Assembly (NCBI GenBank): GCA_002355455.1
Contig: AP017375.1
Location: 1,178,001-1,242,000, forward strand
From: Stanieria sp. NIES-3757
Lineage (GTDB): Bacteria > Cyanobacteriota > Cyanobacteriia > Cyanobacteriales > Xenococcaceae
DNA: 64,000 nucleotides
Reading direction: 5' to 3'
The notes under the pieces: model-generated
Database searches by the model: none
Seen by the model: the letters and a program-made list of their open reading frames with translations, nothing else
What the model was told of the DNA's origin: nothing
Program-made: the position numbers and the translations under genes
Shown: positions 46,394 through 56,091 of the stretch, piece by piece
How positions within the stretch are numbered: the first letter of the stretch is position 1
Layout: every line of letters starts with the position of its first letter

Positions 46394-47785
46394 ATGGTAA
46401 ATTTAAACCCCAGTGCTAGCTATAGTTTAACGGTTCAACTTGAAATTCCTAATCGTCCGGGGGCTTTGGCTTCCGTCATGAGTGCGATCGCTTCAGTGGG
46501 AGGAAGTTTAGGAGATATTTCTCTGTTGCAGCGTAATTTGAAATATACTCAACGCGAATTAAGTATCGATGCTTCTAGTAGCGAACACGCAGATAAAATT
46601 ATTCACGCCATTGAAGCTTTACCGAGTGTGAAGGTAATTAGCTATTGCGATCGCACTTTTGCGATCCATCAAGGGGGAAAAATTTCGATTGTGAGTAAAT
46701 TACCCCTCAAGTCGCAATCAGATTTGGCAATGGCTTACACTCCTGGAGTTGGTAGAATTTGTCGAGCGATCGCAGATGAACCAGAACAAGTTTATTCTTT
46801 AACCATCAAAGGCAATACCGTTGCTGTGGTAACTGATGGTAGTGCCGTCTTAGGATTGGGGAATTTAGGCCCGGAAGCTGCCTTACCTGTAATGGAAGGA
46901 AAAGCTTTACTCTTTAAAGAATTTGCCAAGATTGATGCCTTTCCTATCTGTTTAAATACTCAAGATCCAGAAAAAATTATTGAAGCAGTTAAAAATATTG
47001 CTCCTGTATTCGGTGGGATCAATTTAGAAGATATTGCTGCACCTCGTTGTTTTGAAATTGAACAAAGATTACGACAAGAATTAGATATTCCTGTATTTCA
47101 CGACGATCAACACGGTACGGCGATTGTCAGTTTAGCAGCTTTGTATAACGCTTTAACATTAGTCGGAAAAACCCTCGAAGAAATCAAGATTGTCATTAAT
47201 GGTGCGGGGGCTGCCGGAATTGCGATCGCAAACTTATTAAAAAAAGCTGGAGCAACTACTATTTTGCTCTGTGATTCTAAAGGTATTATTTCCGAACAAA
47301 GAAACGATCTTAGTGAGCAAAAAAAAGCCTTTGCCGTTGCTGCTAGTGGTACTTTAGCCGATGCAATGCAAGAAGCAGACGTTTTCCTCGGTGTCAGTGC
47401 GCCTGGGGTAGTCACTCCAGAAATGGTTAAAACCATGGCATCCCAGCCAATTGTGATGGCAATGGCTAATCCGATTCCTGAAATACAGCCAGAATTAATT
47501 TATGATGATGTAGCTGTCATGGCAACGGGAAGAAGTGATTATCCCAATCAAATTAATAATGTTTTAGCTTTTCCTGGGGTATTTCGGGGGGCATTAGATT
47601 GCCGAGCTTCAGCTATAACGATTAATATGTATCTGGAAGCAGCAAAAGCGATCGCTGCTTTAATTAATTCGGAAGATTTAGACCGAGAACATATTATTCC
47701 CTCTGTCTTCGATCCTAGAGTTGCCGAGGCTGTCGCCAGTGCCGTCAGACAAGCAGCTTTACAAGATGGAGTTGCCCGTAAATAG
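46394..47785 (+). CDS. NAD(P)-dependent malic enzyme with ACT domain
   Basis: 463 aa. Residues 1-75 are an ACT domain (LTVQLEIPNRPGALASVMSA), a regulator of allosteric control. The malic-enzyme body has MAYTPGVGRICRAI, the active-site region FGGINLEDIAAPRCFEIE, DDQHGTAIVS, and the Rossmann INGAGAAGIAIANLL. It decarboxylates malate to pyruvate. The ACT ligand is unknown. It leads a plus-strand run with the following genes; the next start is 55 bases away. Confidence 0.93.
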   Translation: MVNLNPSASYSLTVQLEIPNRPGALASVMSAIASVGGSLGDISLLQRNLKYTQRELSIDASSSEHADKIIHAIEALPSVKVISYCDRTFAIHQGGKISIVSKLPLKSQSDLAMAYTPGVGRICRAIADEPEQVYSLTIKGNTVAVVTDGSAVLGLGNLGPEAALPVMEGKALLFKEFAKIDAFPICLNTQDPEKIIEAVKNIAPVFGGINLEDIAAPRCFEIEQRLRQELDIPVFHDDQHGTAIVSLAALYNALTLVGKTLEEIKIVINGAGAAGIAIANLLKKAGATTILLCDSKGIISEQRNDLSEQKKAFAVAASGTLADAMQEADVFLGVSAPGVVTPEMVKTMASQPIVMAMANPIPEIQPELIYDDVAVMATGRSDYPNQINNVLAFPGVFRGALDCRASAITINMYLEAAKAIAALINSEDLDREHIIPSVFDPRVAEAVASAVRQAALQDGVARK

Positions 47786-47840
47786 GGAACTTCCCAGGGG
47801 GAATTGCCGACCATTAAATCCACAATCCCCCAATTCGATT

Positions 47841-48617
47841 ATGGATGATATTCCAGAAGCAATTCGAGAAAAAGTAGACTCACAAAAGCCTACAACCATA
47901 CCTTTAAATATAATTTTAGCTGGAATTTTTAGTTTAGGCGCGATCGCCTTACTAATAAGTTTTTTCATGCTTCGTTCTACTGGTGAAGTTGAGAGCAAAA
48001 CACCAACTCCCCCTACTGTGCCACCCTCAGTAGCGACACCACCTGCCAAACCCAAACCCGCTCCACAACCTGCTTCTGAAGAAGAAAAGCTCGATAATGT
48101 ACTTGGACATTTACCTTATCAGGAAATTGCCCCTGCCGAACTAACTCCCATTACTGCCGATGGCAGAATTCGTCTAGAGCGAAAAGCAGCCAAAAAATTT
48201 ATCGAAATGCAGTCAGCAGCAGCAGCAGCAGGGATTATTTTAACGCCCATTTCTGGTTTTCGTTCTGTTTCCGAGCAAGATTACTTGTTTTTTGGGGTTA
48301 AAGCCGAAAGAAGTCAAAATACTAGCAAAAGAGCAGAAGTTAGTGCGCCTCCTGGCTACAGTGAACATCACACGGGTTATGCTGTCGACATCGGTGATGG
48401 TAAAGTACCTGCAACTAATGTCAGTCCTGACTTTGAAAATACGGCTGCCTTTAAATGGTTACAAAATAATGCGCCTCGCTATAGTTATGAGTTATCTTTT
48501 CCTCGTAACAATCCTCAAGGAATTAGTTACGAACCTTGGCATTGGCGTTACGTTGGCGATCGCAAAAGCTTAGAAACTTTTTATAAAGCTCGTAACCTCA
48601 ATCAGTCTGCTAATTAA
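47841..48617 (+). CDS. VanY-like D-alanyl-D-alanine carboxypeptidase
   Basis: 258 aa from ATG at 47841. One transmembrane segment (about 24-45) and a Pro-rich linker lead to the VanY/peptidase M15 domain: ISGFRSVSEQ, SEHHTGYAVDIGD (Zn ligands His and Asp) and EPWHWRYVG (catalytic Glu and third His). It trims peptidoglycan stem peptides in the periplasm. The upstream extension to 47721 overlaps the malic enzyme gene and is not needed. Next gene starts 24 bases downstream. Confidence 0.87.
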   Translation: MDDIPEAIREKVDSQKPTTIPLNIILAGIFSLGAIALLISFFMLRSTGEVESKTPTPPTVPPSVATPPAKPKPAPQPASEEEKLDNVLGHLPYQEIAPAELTPITADGRIRLERKAAKKFIEMQSAAAAAGIILTPISGFRSVSEQDYLFFGVKAERSQNTSKRAEVSAPPGYSEHHTGYAVDIGDGKVPATNVSPDFENTAAFKWLQNNAPRYSYELSFPRNNPQGISYEPWHWRYVGDRKSLETFYKARNLNQSAN

Positions 48618-48641
48618 TTATTAAATTTGACTCTTAAATTT

Positions 48642-49061
48642 ATGACAGCAATTGAAGAATTTAAAGCAAAAATTAAGGCTGGAGAAGTATTTGATGCGCT
48701 GACTCTGGCAATGAGTGAAGCGATTGAGTTAAAAATTACTACTTGGGTATCTTCTTCAACAATGGATTTTCCAGAAGATGAACCCCAACCTGGTTATCGT
48801 TTGCGAACCAGCATCAACTTGGTAGATGGCAAAGTTGAAAACGAAATCGGTAGTGAATTTATTGGCAATGCTGATTATGAAGCAATCCAACAATTACATT
48901 TAGAACAAGTTAAACAAGGAAGAGAAATTTTACTGAAAAATCTGGAAAGTCTCCAAAATATGTTTGTGGTTCTCACGGAAACTTTATCCGAATTACCCAA
49001 AACTTCATCACGCCGATTACAATCGGAATCATCGGCTTTATCGCCTTCTCAGACCGAATAA
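48642..49061 (+). CDS. Tandem cluster gene A, unknown (shared motif protein)
   Basis: 139 aa from ATG at 48642. N-terminal helix FKAKIKAGEVFDALTLAMSE, then IELKITTWV, then the motif TSINLVDGKVENEIG (56-70), and an amphipathic region with QQLHLEQVKQGREIL and LESLQNMF. It is a clear paralogue of the next gene over its whole length. No known domain recognised. It follows the VanY-like gene by 24 bases and is likely in the same operon. Confidence 0.7.
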   Translation: MTAIEEFKAKIKAGEVFDALTLAMSEAIELKITTWVSSSTMDFPEDEPQPGYRLRTSINLVDGKVENEIGSEFIGNADYEAIQQLHLEQVKQGREILLKNLESLQNMFVVLTETLSELPKTSSRRLQSESSALSPSQTE

Positions 49062-49170
49062 TATCAAATTGCTAAATTTCTACTACAAATAAATTTATGT
49101 ACGGGTTTGGCAATGCCAAACCTCTAACCACGTCAAAAAAAACTGAAAATTATCAATTGGGAGAATTTTT

Positions 49171-49989
49171 ATGGCAGCCAGTGCAGAATTTAAACAAGCT
49201 CTCAGAGCAGGAAAACTAGCTGAAGCTTTTGCGATCGCGATGAGCAAAACTCCAGAATTAGAAATTACCACCTGGATTGCCACTCCCGAGCAAACTTCTC
49301 AGTCTTCTTCAACTCAACCTCAACCAGGACATCGTTTACGTACCCAAATTAATTTAGTAGCTGGAGAAATCAAAAACGAAATTGGCGATCGCTTTATTCA
49401 TAACGATGCTTATCAAGAAGTACACCAATTTCATCTCGATCAAGTTTCCAGAGGGCATCAAACTATTAAACAAAATTTGCTCAGTCTACAACAGATGTTT
49501 CGTTTAATGGCAGTTTTACAAGACTATCAACAGGGAGGAGAATACCGCGAATTAAACTGGTCACCTGAAGCTCAATCTTTGCCATCAGAGAAGGCTAATT
49601 CTCAATCACCTCAAAAATCTCATCTTACCTCTAATCCCGTGCAATTAAATTCAGCTTCTCACGTTAATTATCCTGAACTTGAGGCTCATAGCGATCGCTA
49701 TCCTACTACTTTTATCAGTGCCGAAGAAGAAGATGAGCAAACCAAGTTGTTGTCTTTAGAGGATTTTGAGGTAGAACCTGAAGATCAAAGCGAACCCCAA
49801 TCAGTCGAAGAAGAATGGGGAGAATGGTTAGAAGAAGAAGATTCAGAAATGGCAGCAGATCTTTTAGACCTCGACTCTCTAGAATTAAATGAGGCTGATC
49901 GTTGGGATGAACTTGATAACACCGAATTTTTACCCAATACTTCAGCTCGATTTATTGACAAAAATCAACCAAATTCAAATCATCAATAG
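49171..49989 (+). CDS. Tandem cluster gene B, paralogue of A with acidic tail
   Basis: 272 aa. Residues 1-115 align to gene A: FKQALRAGKLAEAFAIAMSK, LEITTWIATPE, TQINLVAGEIKNEIG (58-72), QFHLDQVSRGHQTIKQNL. The remainder is a Ser/Pro/Gln linker and a strongly acidic segment (about 190-255, rich in Glu/Asp) not present in A. It may bind a basic partner. Function unknown. Confidence 0.7.
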   Translation: MAASAEFKQALRAGKLAEAFAIAMSKTPELEITTWIATPEQTSQSSSTQPQPGHRLRTQINLVAGEIKNEIGDRFIHNDAYQEVHQFHLDQVSRGHQTIKQNLLSLQQMFRLMAVLQDYQQGGEYRELNWSPEAQSLPSEKANSQSPQKSHLTSNPVQLNSASHVNYPELEAHSDRYPTTFISAEEEDEQTKLLSLEDFEVEPEDQSEPQSVEEEWGEWLEEEDSEMAADLLDLDSLELNEADRWDELDNTEFLPNTSARFIDKNQPNSNHQ

Positions 49990-50050
49990 CAATAGCAGTT
50001 CAGTAAATCGAGAACTATACTGGAAGAATTAAAATCTTTGTACTAAAGCT

Positions 50051-50821
50051 GTGAGCGCAAACAAACATTCAACAGCTATTGAGCGAAATGATAATCGAGG
50101 TAAACTTCCTCATTCAAAATTAGAGCAGTGGCTAAACTCTTTGGCAGATTCATTGGGAGAAGTTACTGCTCTAGAAATTAATACTGCTTTTGTTGAAGAA
50201 ATTACAAGTGAGCAATTTATTCCTTGGCAAGTTTATCAAGAAATTTATGTCATTTCTCGGCAACAACTTCTACAAGTTCAGATTCATCCTTCTTTAAGCG
50301 ATCGCTATTTAGAACTTCGTCGTCAGCTTGAATTAGCCTACATTCTGCTTTTAATCGATCCTCATTCTGAACTTTACGATTCGCAACAGCAAGCTCAAGC
50401 CAAACACAATTTAACTATTTTGAGTCAATCTAATTCTGAATGGGAAAGTCTTCCTACTCAACTTTTCGATCCTATTCCCAATCCTGCTGACCAAACAACT
50501 TCAACCTCTTTAGTTTTTAATCTTTTACATGATTATCATTTTTTACGGACTCTACGCCAATTAGGAACCGTTAAACAGAGTTTAGACCGACAAAATCAAA
50601 TTTTAAACCATAAAAATCATCATCCTACAATTTATGCTCAGACTAAAATTCAGTTAGATGGGAAAATTTTTAATCGTTATTCTCAAGAGATTTTGGCTCA
50701 TCCTCAACAGGCAGAAATTTTAAAACTTCATCAAAATAGTATTTTTCTTGGTGAAAAACAATGGTATTCACTTTTAAGAGTTGTTCTTAATTTTATTAAT
50801 AAAAAAAGAAAATCAAATTAA
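50051..50821 (+). CDS. Tandem cluster gene C, unknown, carries the shared motif
   Basis: 256 aa starting at GTG 50051. The N-terminal half includes LGEVTALEINTAFVEEI, comparable to the LxITTW strand of A and B. The C-terminal part carries TKIQLDGKIFNRYS (198-211) followed by a helix LKLHQNSIFLG, again the DGKI motif plus His helix. The chain ends in basic residues (KKRKSN). No named domain recognised. Confidence 0.6.
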   Translation: MSANKHSTAIERNDNRGKLPHSKLEQWLNSLADSLGEVTALEINTAFVEEITSEQFIPWQVYQEIYVISRQQLLQVQIHPSLSDRYLELRRQLELAYILLLIDPHSELYDSQQQAQAKHNLTILSQSNSEWESLPTQLFDPIPNPADQTTSTSLVFNLLHDYHFLRTLRQLGTVKQSLDRQNQILNHKNHHPTIYAQTKIQLDGKIFNRYSQEILAHPQQAEILKLHQNSIFLGEKQWYSLLRVVLNFINKKRKSN

Positions 50822-50988
50822 ATTTAATATTTTTTATGTTGGATTATTTTTGTTTAAATATCTAATCGCAATCATAAATTAACTTGTTTTTAAATCTTAA
50901 TTTTTATTCTTCTAACTTAAAAATAAAAAAAATAACTAATAATTGTACAGGTGCAAAATTTTGCTTCTCTACTGATAACTGAAATATT

Positions 50989-51690
50989 ATGAGATCAGGT
51001 TCATTGATTCAAATCGAAAAAATTAAAGTTAGTCGCCAGCAAAATTTACCTGACCGCGTTTGTTTTCAATTTAATGATAGTTTGCTAAGAGACATCCAAT
51101 TATGGCGAGAAACCAACAAGAAGTTACAGCTTCCCTCAGACATATTAACTGATTTTCGATACTTAGTTTTAATAAACCAACAAAAAAGTTTTTCTGTCGA
51201 GCTAAATTTTTGTTCTTTTTATCAACAAAACGAAGAAAAAATTGCTGTTATTCAAAGCAAAATTTCTTTAGATGGAAAAATCAATCAACAAATTCGCCAT
51301 GATTACTTGCAAGAACCTCAATTACTCCAGCGAATTATAACGGCTCATTATTGGTTAATTGAGCAAATGTTAAATCAACTCAAACTCAAATTATCTAGCG
51401 ATCGCAAAAAACAAACTCCTCAGTCTCACCTTGACCAAAAACACCAATTTCTGTCTTGGAGTTTATCTTTAGGATTGACTATGATTGTGGCTGCAATGTT
51501 AATTTTAGCTTCAATTAATTTACCAGTTGTCTTAATAATTATTGTTTTATTGACCTTTTTAGGGCAATTATTTATTAAACGTTTTTTATTTCCTAATTTT
51601 TTCGATTCAGTTATACAAAAATTATTAAATAGTAGAATTTTTTCCTCAGCTAAAAAAAGTAGGTTGAATTATCCAAATAAATTGAAATAG
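50989..51690 (+). CDS. Tandem cluster gene D, membrane protein with the shared motif
   Basis: 233 aa. The motif SKISLDGKINQQIR (90-103) is followed by LLQRIITAHYWLIEQMLNQL, as in genes A-C. After residue about 155 come two hydrophobic helices (SLSLGLTMIVAAMLILASIN and VVLIIIVLLTFLGQLF). So one member of the group is membrane-anchored. Only one HIP1 site lies in this gene. Unknown function. Confidence 0.6.
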   Translation: MRSGSLIQIEKIKVSRQQNLPDRVCFQFNDSLLRDIQLWRETNKKLQLPSDILTDFRYLVLINQQKSFSVELNFCSFYQQNEEKIAVIQSKISLDGKINQQIRHDYLQEPQLLQRIITAHYWLIEQMLNQLKLKLSSDRKKQTPQSHLDQKHQFLSWSLSLGLTMIVAAMLILASINLPVVLIIIVLLTFLGQLFIKRFLFPNFFDSVIQKLLNSRIFSSAKKSRLNYPNKLK

Positions 51691-51872
51691 ACTTGCTGTC
51701 TGACGAAAATTTTTCTTAATTAATAGGGAAAATTGATCCATTATTCTCAACTTTTTGGCTGGACAATTAAGAATTACTATAGTATTTGCCGAAATAATTA
51801 GATGAGGTTATCCACACTGGGAAATCAATGGCAATTTGCCAAAATAAAAACAGGTTTTATTAGGAAAAAACA

Positions 51873-52181
51873 ATGAAATTTTCTCTTACCTCCCTTTACA
51901 ACTGGTATCGTAACGCAATCCGTAACCCCAAATATCGCTGGTGGATTATTATTGGCACTTTGATTTATTTAGTGAGTCCGATTGATATTGCACCCGATTT
52001 TATTCCTATTGCAGGGCAAATTGATGATTTGATGCTTGCTACTTTGTTGGTGACAGAACTATCGCAGTTGTTTTTGGATAAATTTAAATCTCATCGACAA
52101 GATGTTGGGGTATCTCAAGGAAATGTTAGTCAAGATGTGATCGATGTAGAAGTCGAACCAGTTTCCGCTCAAAAAAGCTAA
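51873..52181 (+). CDS. YkvA family (DUF1232) protein
   Basis: 102 aa. The conserved DUF1232 block PKYRWWIIIGTLIYLVSP followed by IDIAPDFIPIAGQIDDLML is present, with one membrane helix (about 22-38). Function unknown in the family. A Glu/Val C-terminal tail is variable. It lies 182 bases after gene D, same strand. Confidence 0.87.
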   Translation: MKFSLTSLYNWYRNAIRNPKYRWWIIIGTLIYLVSPIDIAPDFIPIAGQIDDLMLATLLVTELSQLFLDKFKSHRQDVGVSQGNVSQDVIDVEVEPVSAQKS

Positions 52182-52372
52182 GTTTTAGCTAGGGTGGAAC
52201 CAGTGTTTTTGTCGCTCTATGCATAGATTTTCCTCATTCTTTTGGTATTAATTAAAATATCAGCAACTTAATTAAAATTATTCTTAAAGAAATTGATAGT
52301 GAGGGATACGGAGTTTTTCTCACTAGTGTCAACTATTTTGTTGACTATTTTGGCTGCTTAAGATAAATTTTA

Positions 52373-52465
52373 ATGTCTTTATTAAATCGCCTAGCCAGAA
52401 TGCTCGCCAATATGGTTAAAGTAGTCCATAATTTGCTGTTAGAGCCAAAAAACAATGTAAACTAA
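52373..52465 (+). CDS. Possible 30-residue leader ORF before gcvH
   Basis: An ATG-initiated frame, MSLLNRLARMLANMVKVVHN then LLLEPKNNVN, ends 26 bases before the gcvH ATG. The first part looks amphipathic and resembles the start of PspA/Vipp1-type proteins (MGLFDRxxR) at low similarity. The weak AAG upstream is not a convincing Shine-Dalgarno. It could be a leader peptide, a fragment, or chance. The rest of the 52182-52372 gap holds hairpins GTCAAC/GTTGAC (52328-52345) and nothing coding. Confidence 0.25.
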   Translation: MSLLNRLARMLANMVKVVHNLLLEPKNNVN

Positions 52466-52491
52466 ATCTTACTTACGAATGAGGACGTAAG

Positions 52492-52887
52492 ATGGAACTA
52501 GAATATCCTGAAGACTTAAAGTACTTAGACACTCACGAATATATTCGTTTAGAAGGAGAGATTGCTACCATTGGAGTGAGTGCGTTTGCGATCGATCAAT
52601 TAGGTGACCTGGTTTTTCTCGAACTGCCAGAGGTGGGAGATGCTCTAGAAGTGGGAGAAAGCTTTGGAAGTATCGAATCTGTTAAAGCAGTGGAGGATTT
52701 ATATCCTCCTGTGTCTGGAACAGTAATAGACAGAAATGAAGCTATGATCGAATCTCCAGAGTTAATTGCTGAGGATCCTTATGGCGAAGGATGGTTAATC
52801 AAAATTAGGGTGGAAAATCCTGATGATGATATACCTGATGCTTTATCTGCGAGTGAATATCGCGCTCAAGTAGAAGGAAACGAGTAA
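52492..52887 (+). CDS. gcvH: Glycine cleavage system protein H
   Basis: Carries the lipoyl-bound aminomethyl group between P, T and L proteins. 131 aa. The lipoylation site is [15 protein letters not shown] with Lys65. The N-terminus [20 protein letters not shown] is typical. GAGGACGTAAG precedes the ATG. gcvP lies 169 bases downstream. No glycine riboswitch was recognised in the upstream region. Confidence 0.96.
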   Translation: MELEYPEDLKYLDTHEYIRLEGEIATIGVSAFAIDQLGDLVFLELPEVGDALEVGESFGSIESVKAVEDLYPPVSGTVIDRNEAMIESPELIAEDPYGEGWLIKIRVENPDDDIPDALSASEYRAQVEGNE

Positions 52888-53056
52888 ATCAATCCGAGTT
52901 AAACTAATTTTTGGAAAAATATCTGAAAATTTTTTATTTCCTATTCTAAAAAAATTTGCTAAGGTTTGTAACAACATACCTAATTAAACAATAAAGTGGT
53001 AGCGTCAAGAACCAAATTCTCGATGCGCCACTATTTTTCTAATTAAACAGACTCTT

Positions 53057-55969
53057 ATGCTTGATATTGATATTAACTACAATCAAACAACTATTAATAA
53101 TCCGACTGATAATTTAACACAAGCAAAATTTAAGACCACTGATAATTTTACTGCCAGACATATTGGCCCTAATTCTACAGAAATCGCCCAGATGCTCGCA
53201 GTATTAGGATACAAAAGTTTAGATGAATTAATTGATCGCACTGTACCAAACGCTATCCGTCTGCAACAGCCATTACATTTGCCCGAAGCGCAAAGTGAAA
53301 TTCAAGCTTTAACTCGTTTGAAAGCGATCGCATCCCAGAATAAAATCTGTCGTTCGTTTATGGGAATGGGGTATTACAATTGTATTACTCCACCAGTGAT
53401 TCAACGCAACATTTTAGAAAATCCTGGTTGGTACACGGCTTATACTCCCTATCAAGCAGAAATAGCCCAAGGCAGACTTGAAGCATTACTCAATTTCCAA
53501 ACCATGATTATTGAGTTAACTGGGTTAGAAATTGCTAATGCCTCTTTATTAGATGAAGGTACGGCAGCAGCCGAAGCGATGAGTATGAGTTATGGTTTGT
53601 CTAAAAACAAAGCTAATGCTTTTTTTGTTTCTGAGGCTTGTCATCCCCAAACTATTGCCGTAGTTAAAACTAGAGCTTTACCGCTAGGAATAGAGATAAT
53701 TGTCGGCGATCATCGCACTTTTGATTTTACTACTCCTATTTTTGGTGCTTTACTTCAGTATCCTGCGACAGACGGCATTATTTATGATTATCGCGAGTTT
53801 ATCGAACAGGTACACCAAGCTAAAGCCTTAGTTACTGTAGCAGCAGACTTACTCAGTCTGGCACTGTTAACTCCTCCTGGAGAATTTGGTGCTGATATTG
53901 CCGTAGGAAATAGTCAACGATTTGGCGTACCATTGGGTTATGGTGGGCCTCATGCAGCTTTTTTTGCCACTAAAGAAGAGTATAAACGGCAAATTCCTGG
54001 AAGAATTGTTGGAGTATCGAAAGACGTTCATGGCAAACCAGCTTTAAGGTTAGCCTTACAAACTAGAGAACAACATATCCGTAGAGACAAAGCCACTAGT
54101 AATATTTGTACTGCTCAAGTTTTACTCGCCGTCATCGCTTCAATGTATGCTGTGTATCATGGGGCTGAAGGAATTAAACAGATTGCTACCAGAGTGCATC
54201 AATTGACGGTGATTTTGGCAGCAGGAATTAAACAACTAGGATATTCAATTACCTCCGAATCTTTCTTTGATACTCTAAAAATAGAAGCAAGTAATGCAGA
54301 AGCGATCGCTACTATAGCAGAAACAGAAGGCATTAATTTAAGATTATTAAGCGATCGCTCTATTGGAATTTCTCTCGATGAAACTACTACTTTAGATGAT
54401 TTAATTGCTCTCTGGCATATTTTTGCAGGAAAAAACAAATTACCCTTTACGGTTGAAGAATTAACGAGTGATTCTCCTTTACCAAAATCATTATTACGTA
54501 CTAGTAAATATCTGAGCGATCCAGTTTTTAACCGTTATCATTCAGAAACAGAATTACTGCGTTATCTTCATCAACTAGAAACCAAGGATTTATCCCTCAC
54601 TACTTCAATGATTCCTTTGGGTTCTTGTACGATGAAACTAAATGCTACGGCGGAAATGCTTCCCGTCACCTGGCAAGAATTTGGCAATCTTCATCCCTTT
54701 GCACCCCTATCCCAAACTATAGGTTATCAAAAGCTTTTTGCCGATTTAGAAGGATGGCTGGCAGAAATTACGGGTTTTGCTGGAGTTTCCTTACAACCAA
54801 ACGCTGGTTCTCAAGGAGAATACGCTGGACTCCAAGTAATTCGTAAATATCATCAAGACAGAGGGGAAGAACATCGTAATATTTGTTTAATTCCCGAATC
54901 TGCCCACGGCACAAATCCAGCCAGTGCAGTAATGTGTGGAATGAAAGTAGTTGCCGTAAAATGCGATCGCGAAGGTAATATAGATCTTGAGGATCTTCAA
55001 AGTAAAGCAGCTAAACACAGCGACAACCTAGCTGCACTTATGGTAACTTATCCCTCAACTCATGGGGTATTTGAACAAGAAATTACTGAAATTTGCGCGA
55101 TTATCCATCAATATGGCGGACAAGTTTATATGGATGGGGCAAATATGAATGCTCAAGTTGGTTTATGTCGTCCAGGAGATTTTGGTGCAGATGTCTGTCA
55201 CCTCAATTTACATAAAACATTCTGTATTCCCCACGGTGGCGGGGGGCCGGGAATTGGCCCAATTGGGGTTGCTGCTCATTTAATTCCCTATCTTCCTGCC
55301 ACTTCTCTATCTTTTGAAGATTCCAAATCAATTGGTTTGATTTCTGCTGCGCCTTGGGGGAGTGCTAGCATCCTGACTATTTCTTGGATGTATATCGCCA
55401 TGATGGGGGCAAAAGGACTTACAGAAGCTACCAAAGTAGCCATTCTCAACGCTAATTACATCGCTAAACGCCTAGAAGCTTACTATCCAGTTTTATTTAC
55501 AGGTAAATCTGGTTTAGTTGCTCATGAATGTATTATTGATTTGCGTCCTCTTAAAAAGCAAGCTGGTGTGGAAGTAGAGGATGTTGCTAAACGGTTAATG
55601 GACTATGGTTTCCATGCACCCACTGTATCATGGCCCGTAATCGGTACGGTGATGATCGAACCAACTGAAAGCGAATCAAAAGAGGAATTAGATCGTTTTT
55701 GTGATGCCATGATTGCCATCTATTATGAAGCAGAAGCGATCGCAAATGGTCAGAGCGATCCTGTCGATAATACGCTCAAAAATGCACCCCATACGGCTGA
55801 ATCATTAATTTGTGGTGAATGGGAACATCCCTATTCACGGGAACAAGCAGCTTATCCAGCACCTTGGACAAAAGAACACAAATTTTGGCCCTCTGTAGGC
55901 AGAATTGACAATGCTTATGGCGATCGCAATTTAGTCTGTTCTTGTGAAGGCATGGACGCTTATCAGTAG
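53057..55969 (+). CDS. gcvP: Glycine dehydrogenase (decarboxylating), P-protein
   Basis: PLP-dependent enzyme that decarboxylates glycine in photorespiratory metabolism. 970 aa, both halves of the homodimer-type P-protein. N-terminal [17 protein letters not shown], central [12 protein letters not shown], and the PLP lysine in [17 protein letters not shown] at about K720. C-terminal SCEGMDAYQ is near canonical. gcvT and lpd are not in the window. The gene has several HIP1 sites. Confidence 0.96.
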   Translation: MLDIDINYNQTTINNPTDNLTQAKFKTTDNFTARHIGPNSTEIAQMLAVLGYKSLDELIDRTVPNAIRLQQPLHLPEAQSEIQALTRLKAIASQNKICRSFMGMGYYNCITPPVIQRNILENPGWYTAYTPYQAEIAQGRLEALLNFQTMIIELTGLEIANASLLDEGTAAAEAMSMSYGLSKNKANAFFVSEACHPQTIAVVKTRALPLGIEIIVGDHRTFDFTTPIFGALLQYPATDGIIYDYREFIEQVHQAKALVTVAADLLSLALLTPPGEFGADIAVGNSQRFGVPLGYGGPHAAFFATKEEYKRQIPGRIVGVSKDVHGKPALRLALQTREQHIRRDKATSNICTAQVLLAVIASMYAVYHGAEGIKQIATRVHQLTVILAAGIKQLGYSITSESFFDTLKIEASNAEAIATIAETEGINLRLLSDRSIGISLDETTTLDDLIALWHIFAGKNKLPFTVEELTSDSPLPKSLLRTSKYLSDPVFNRYHSETELLRYLHQLETKDLSLTTSMIPLGSCTMKLNATAEMLPVTWQEFGNLHPFAPLSQTIGYQKLFADLEGWLAEITGFAGVSLQPNAGSQGEYAGLQVIRKYHQDRGEEHRNICLIPESAHGTNPASAVMCGMKVVAVKCDREGNIDLEDLQSKAAKHSDNLAALMVTYPSTHGVFEQEITEICAIIHQYGGQVYMDGANMNAQVGLCRPGDFGADVCHLNLHKTFCIPHGGGGPGIGPIGVAAHLIPYLPATSLSFEDSKSIGLISAAPWGSASILTISWMYIAMMGAKGLTEATKVAILNANYIAKRLEAYYPVLFTGKSGLVAHECIIDLRPLKKQAGVEVEDVAKRLMDYGFHAPTVSWPVIGTVMIEPTESESKEELDRFCDAMIAIYYEAEAIANGQSDPVDNTLKNAPHTAESLICGEWEHPYSREQAAYPAPWTKEHKFWPSVGRIDNAYGDRNLVCSCEGMDAYQ

Positions 55970-55984
55970 TTATCAGTTACCAGG

Positions 55985-56008
55985 ACGGGCAATTCGCGAA
56001 TTGCCCGT
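55985..56008. repeat. Perfect 24-bp palindrome after gcvP
   Basis: Arms ACGGGCAATTCG and CGAATTGCCCGT form a perfect palindrome. It lies 16 bases beyond the gcvP stop and could end or stabilise the transcript, but has no T-run. The 55970-56091 gap is otherwise packed with short dispersed repeats. Confidence 0.7.
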
Positions 56009-56091
56009 ACACCAGTAGGGGCGTATGGTTATGCGTCCTTACAAATAATTTTTCACGATTAATTTTTATTAATGGTGGTTAACAATGAACA

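Noticed and set aside
52182-52491. Glycine riboswitch upstream of gcvH
   Set aside because: No recognisable aptamer core; only short AT-rich hairpins seen.
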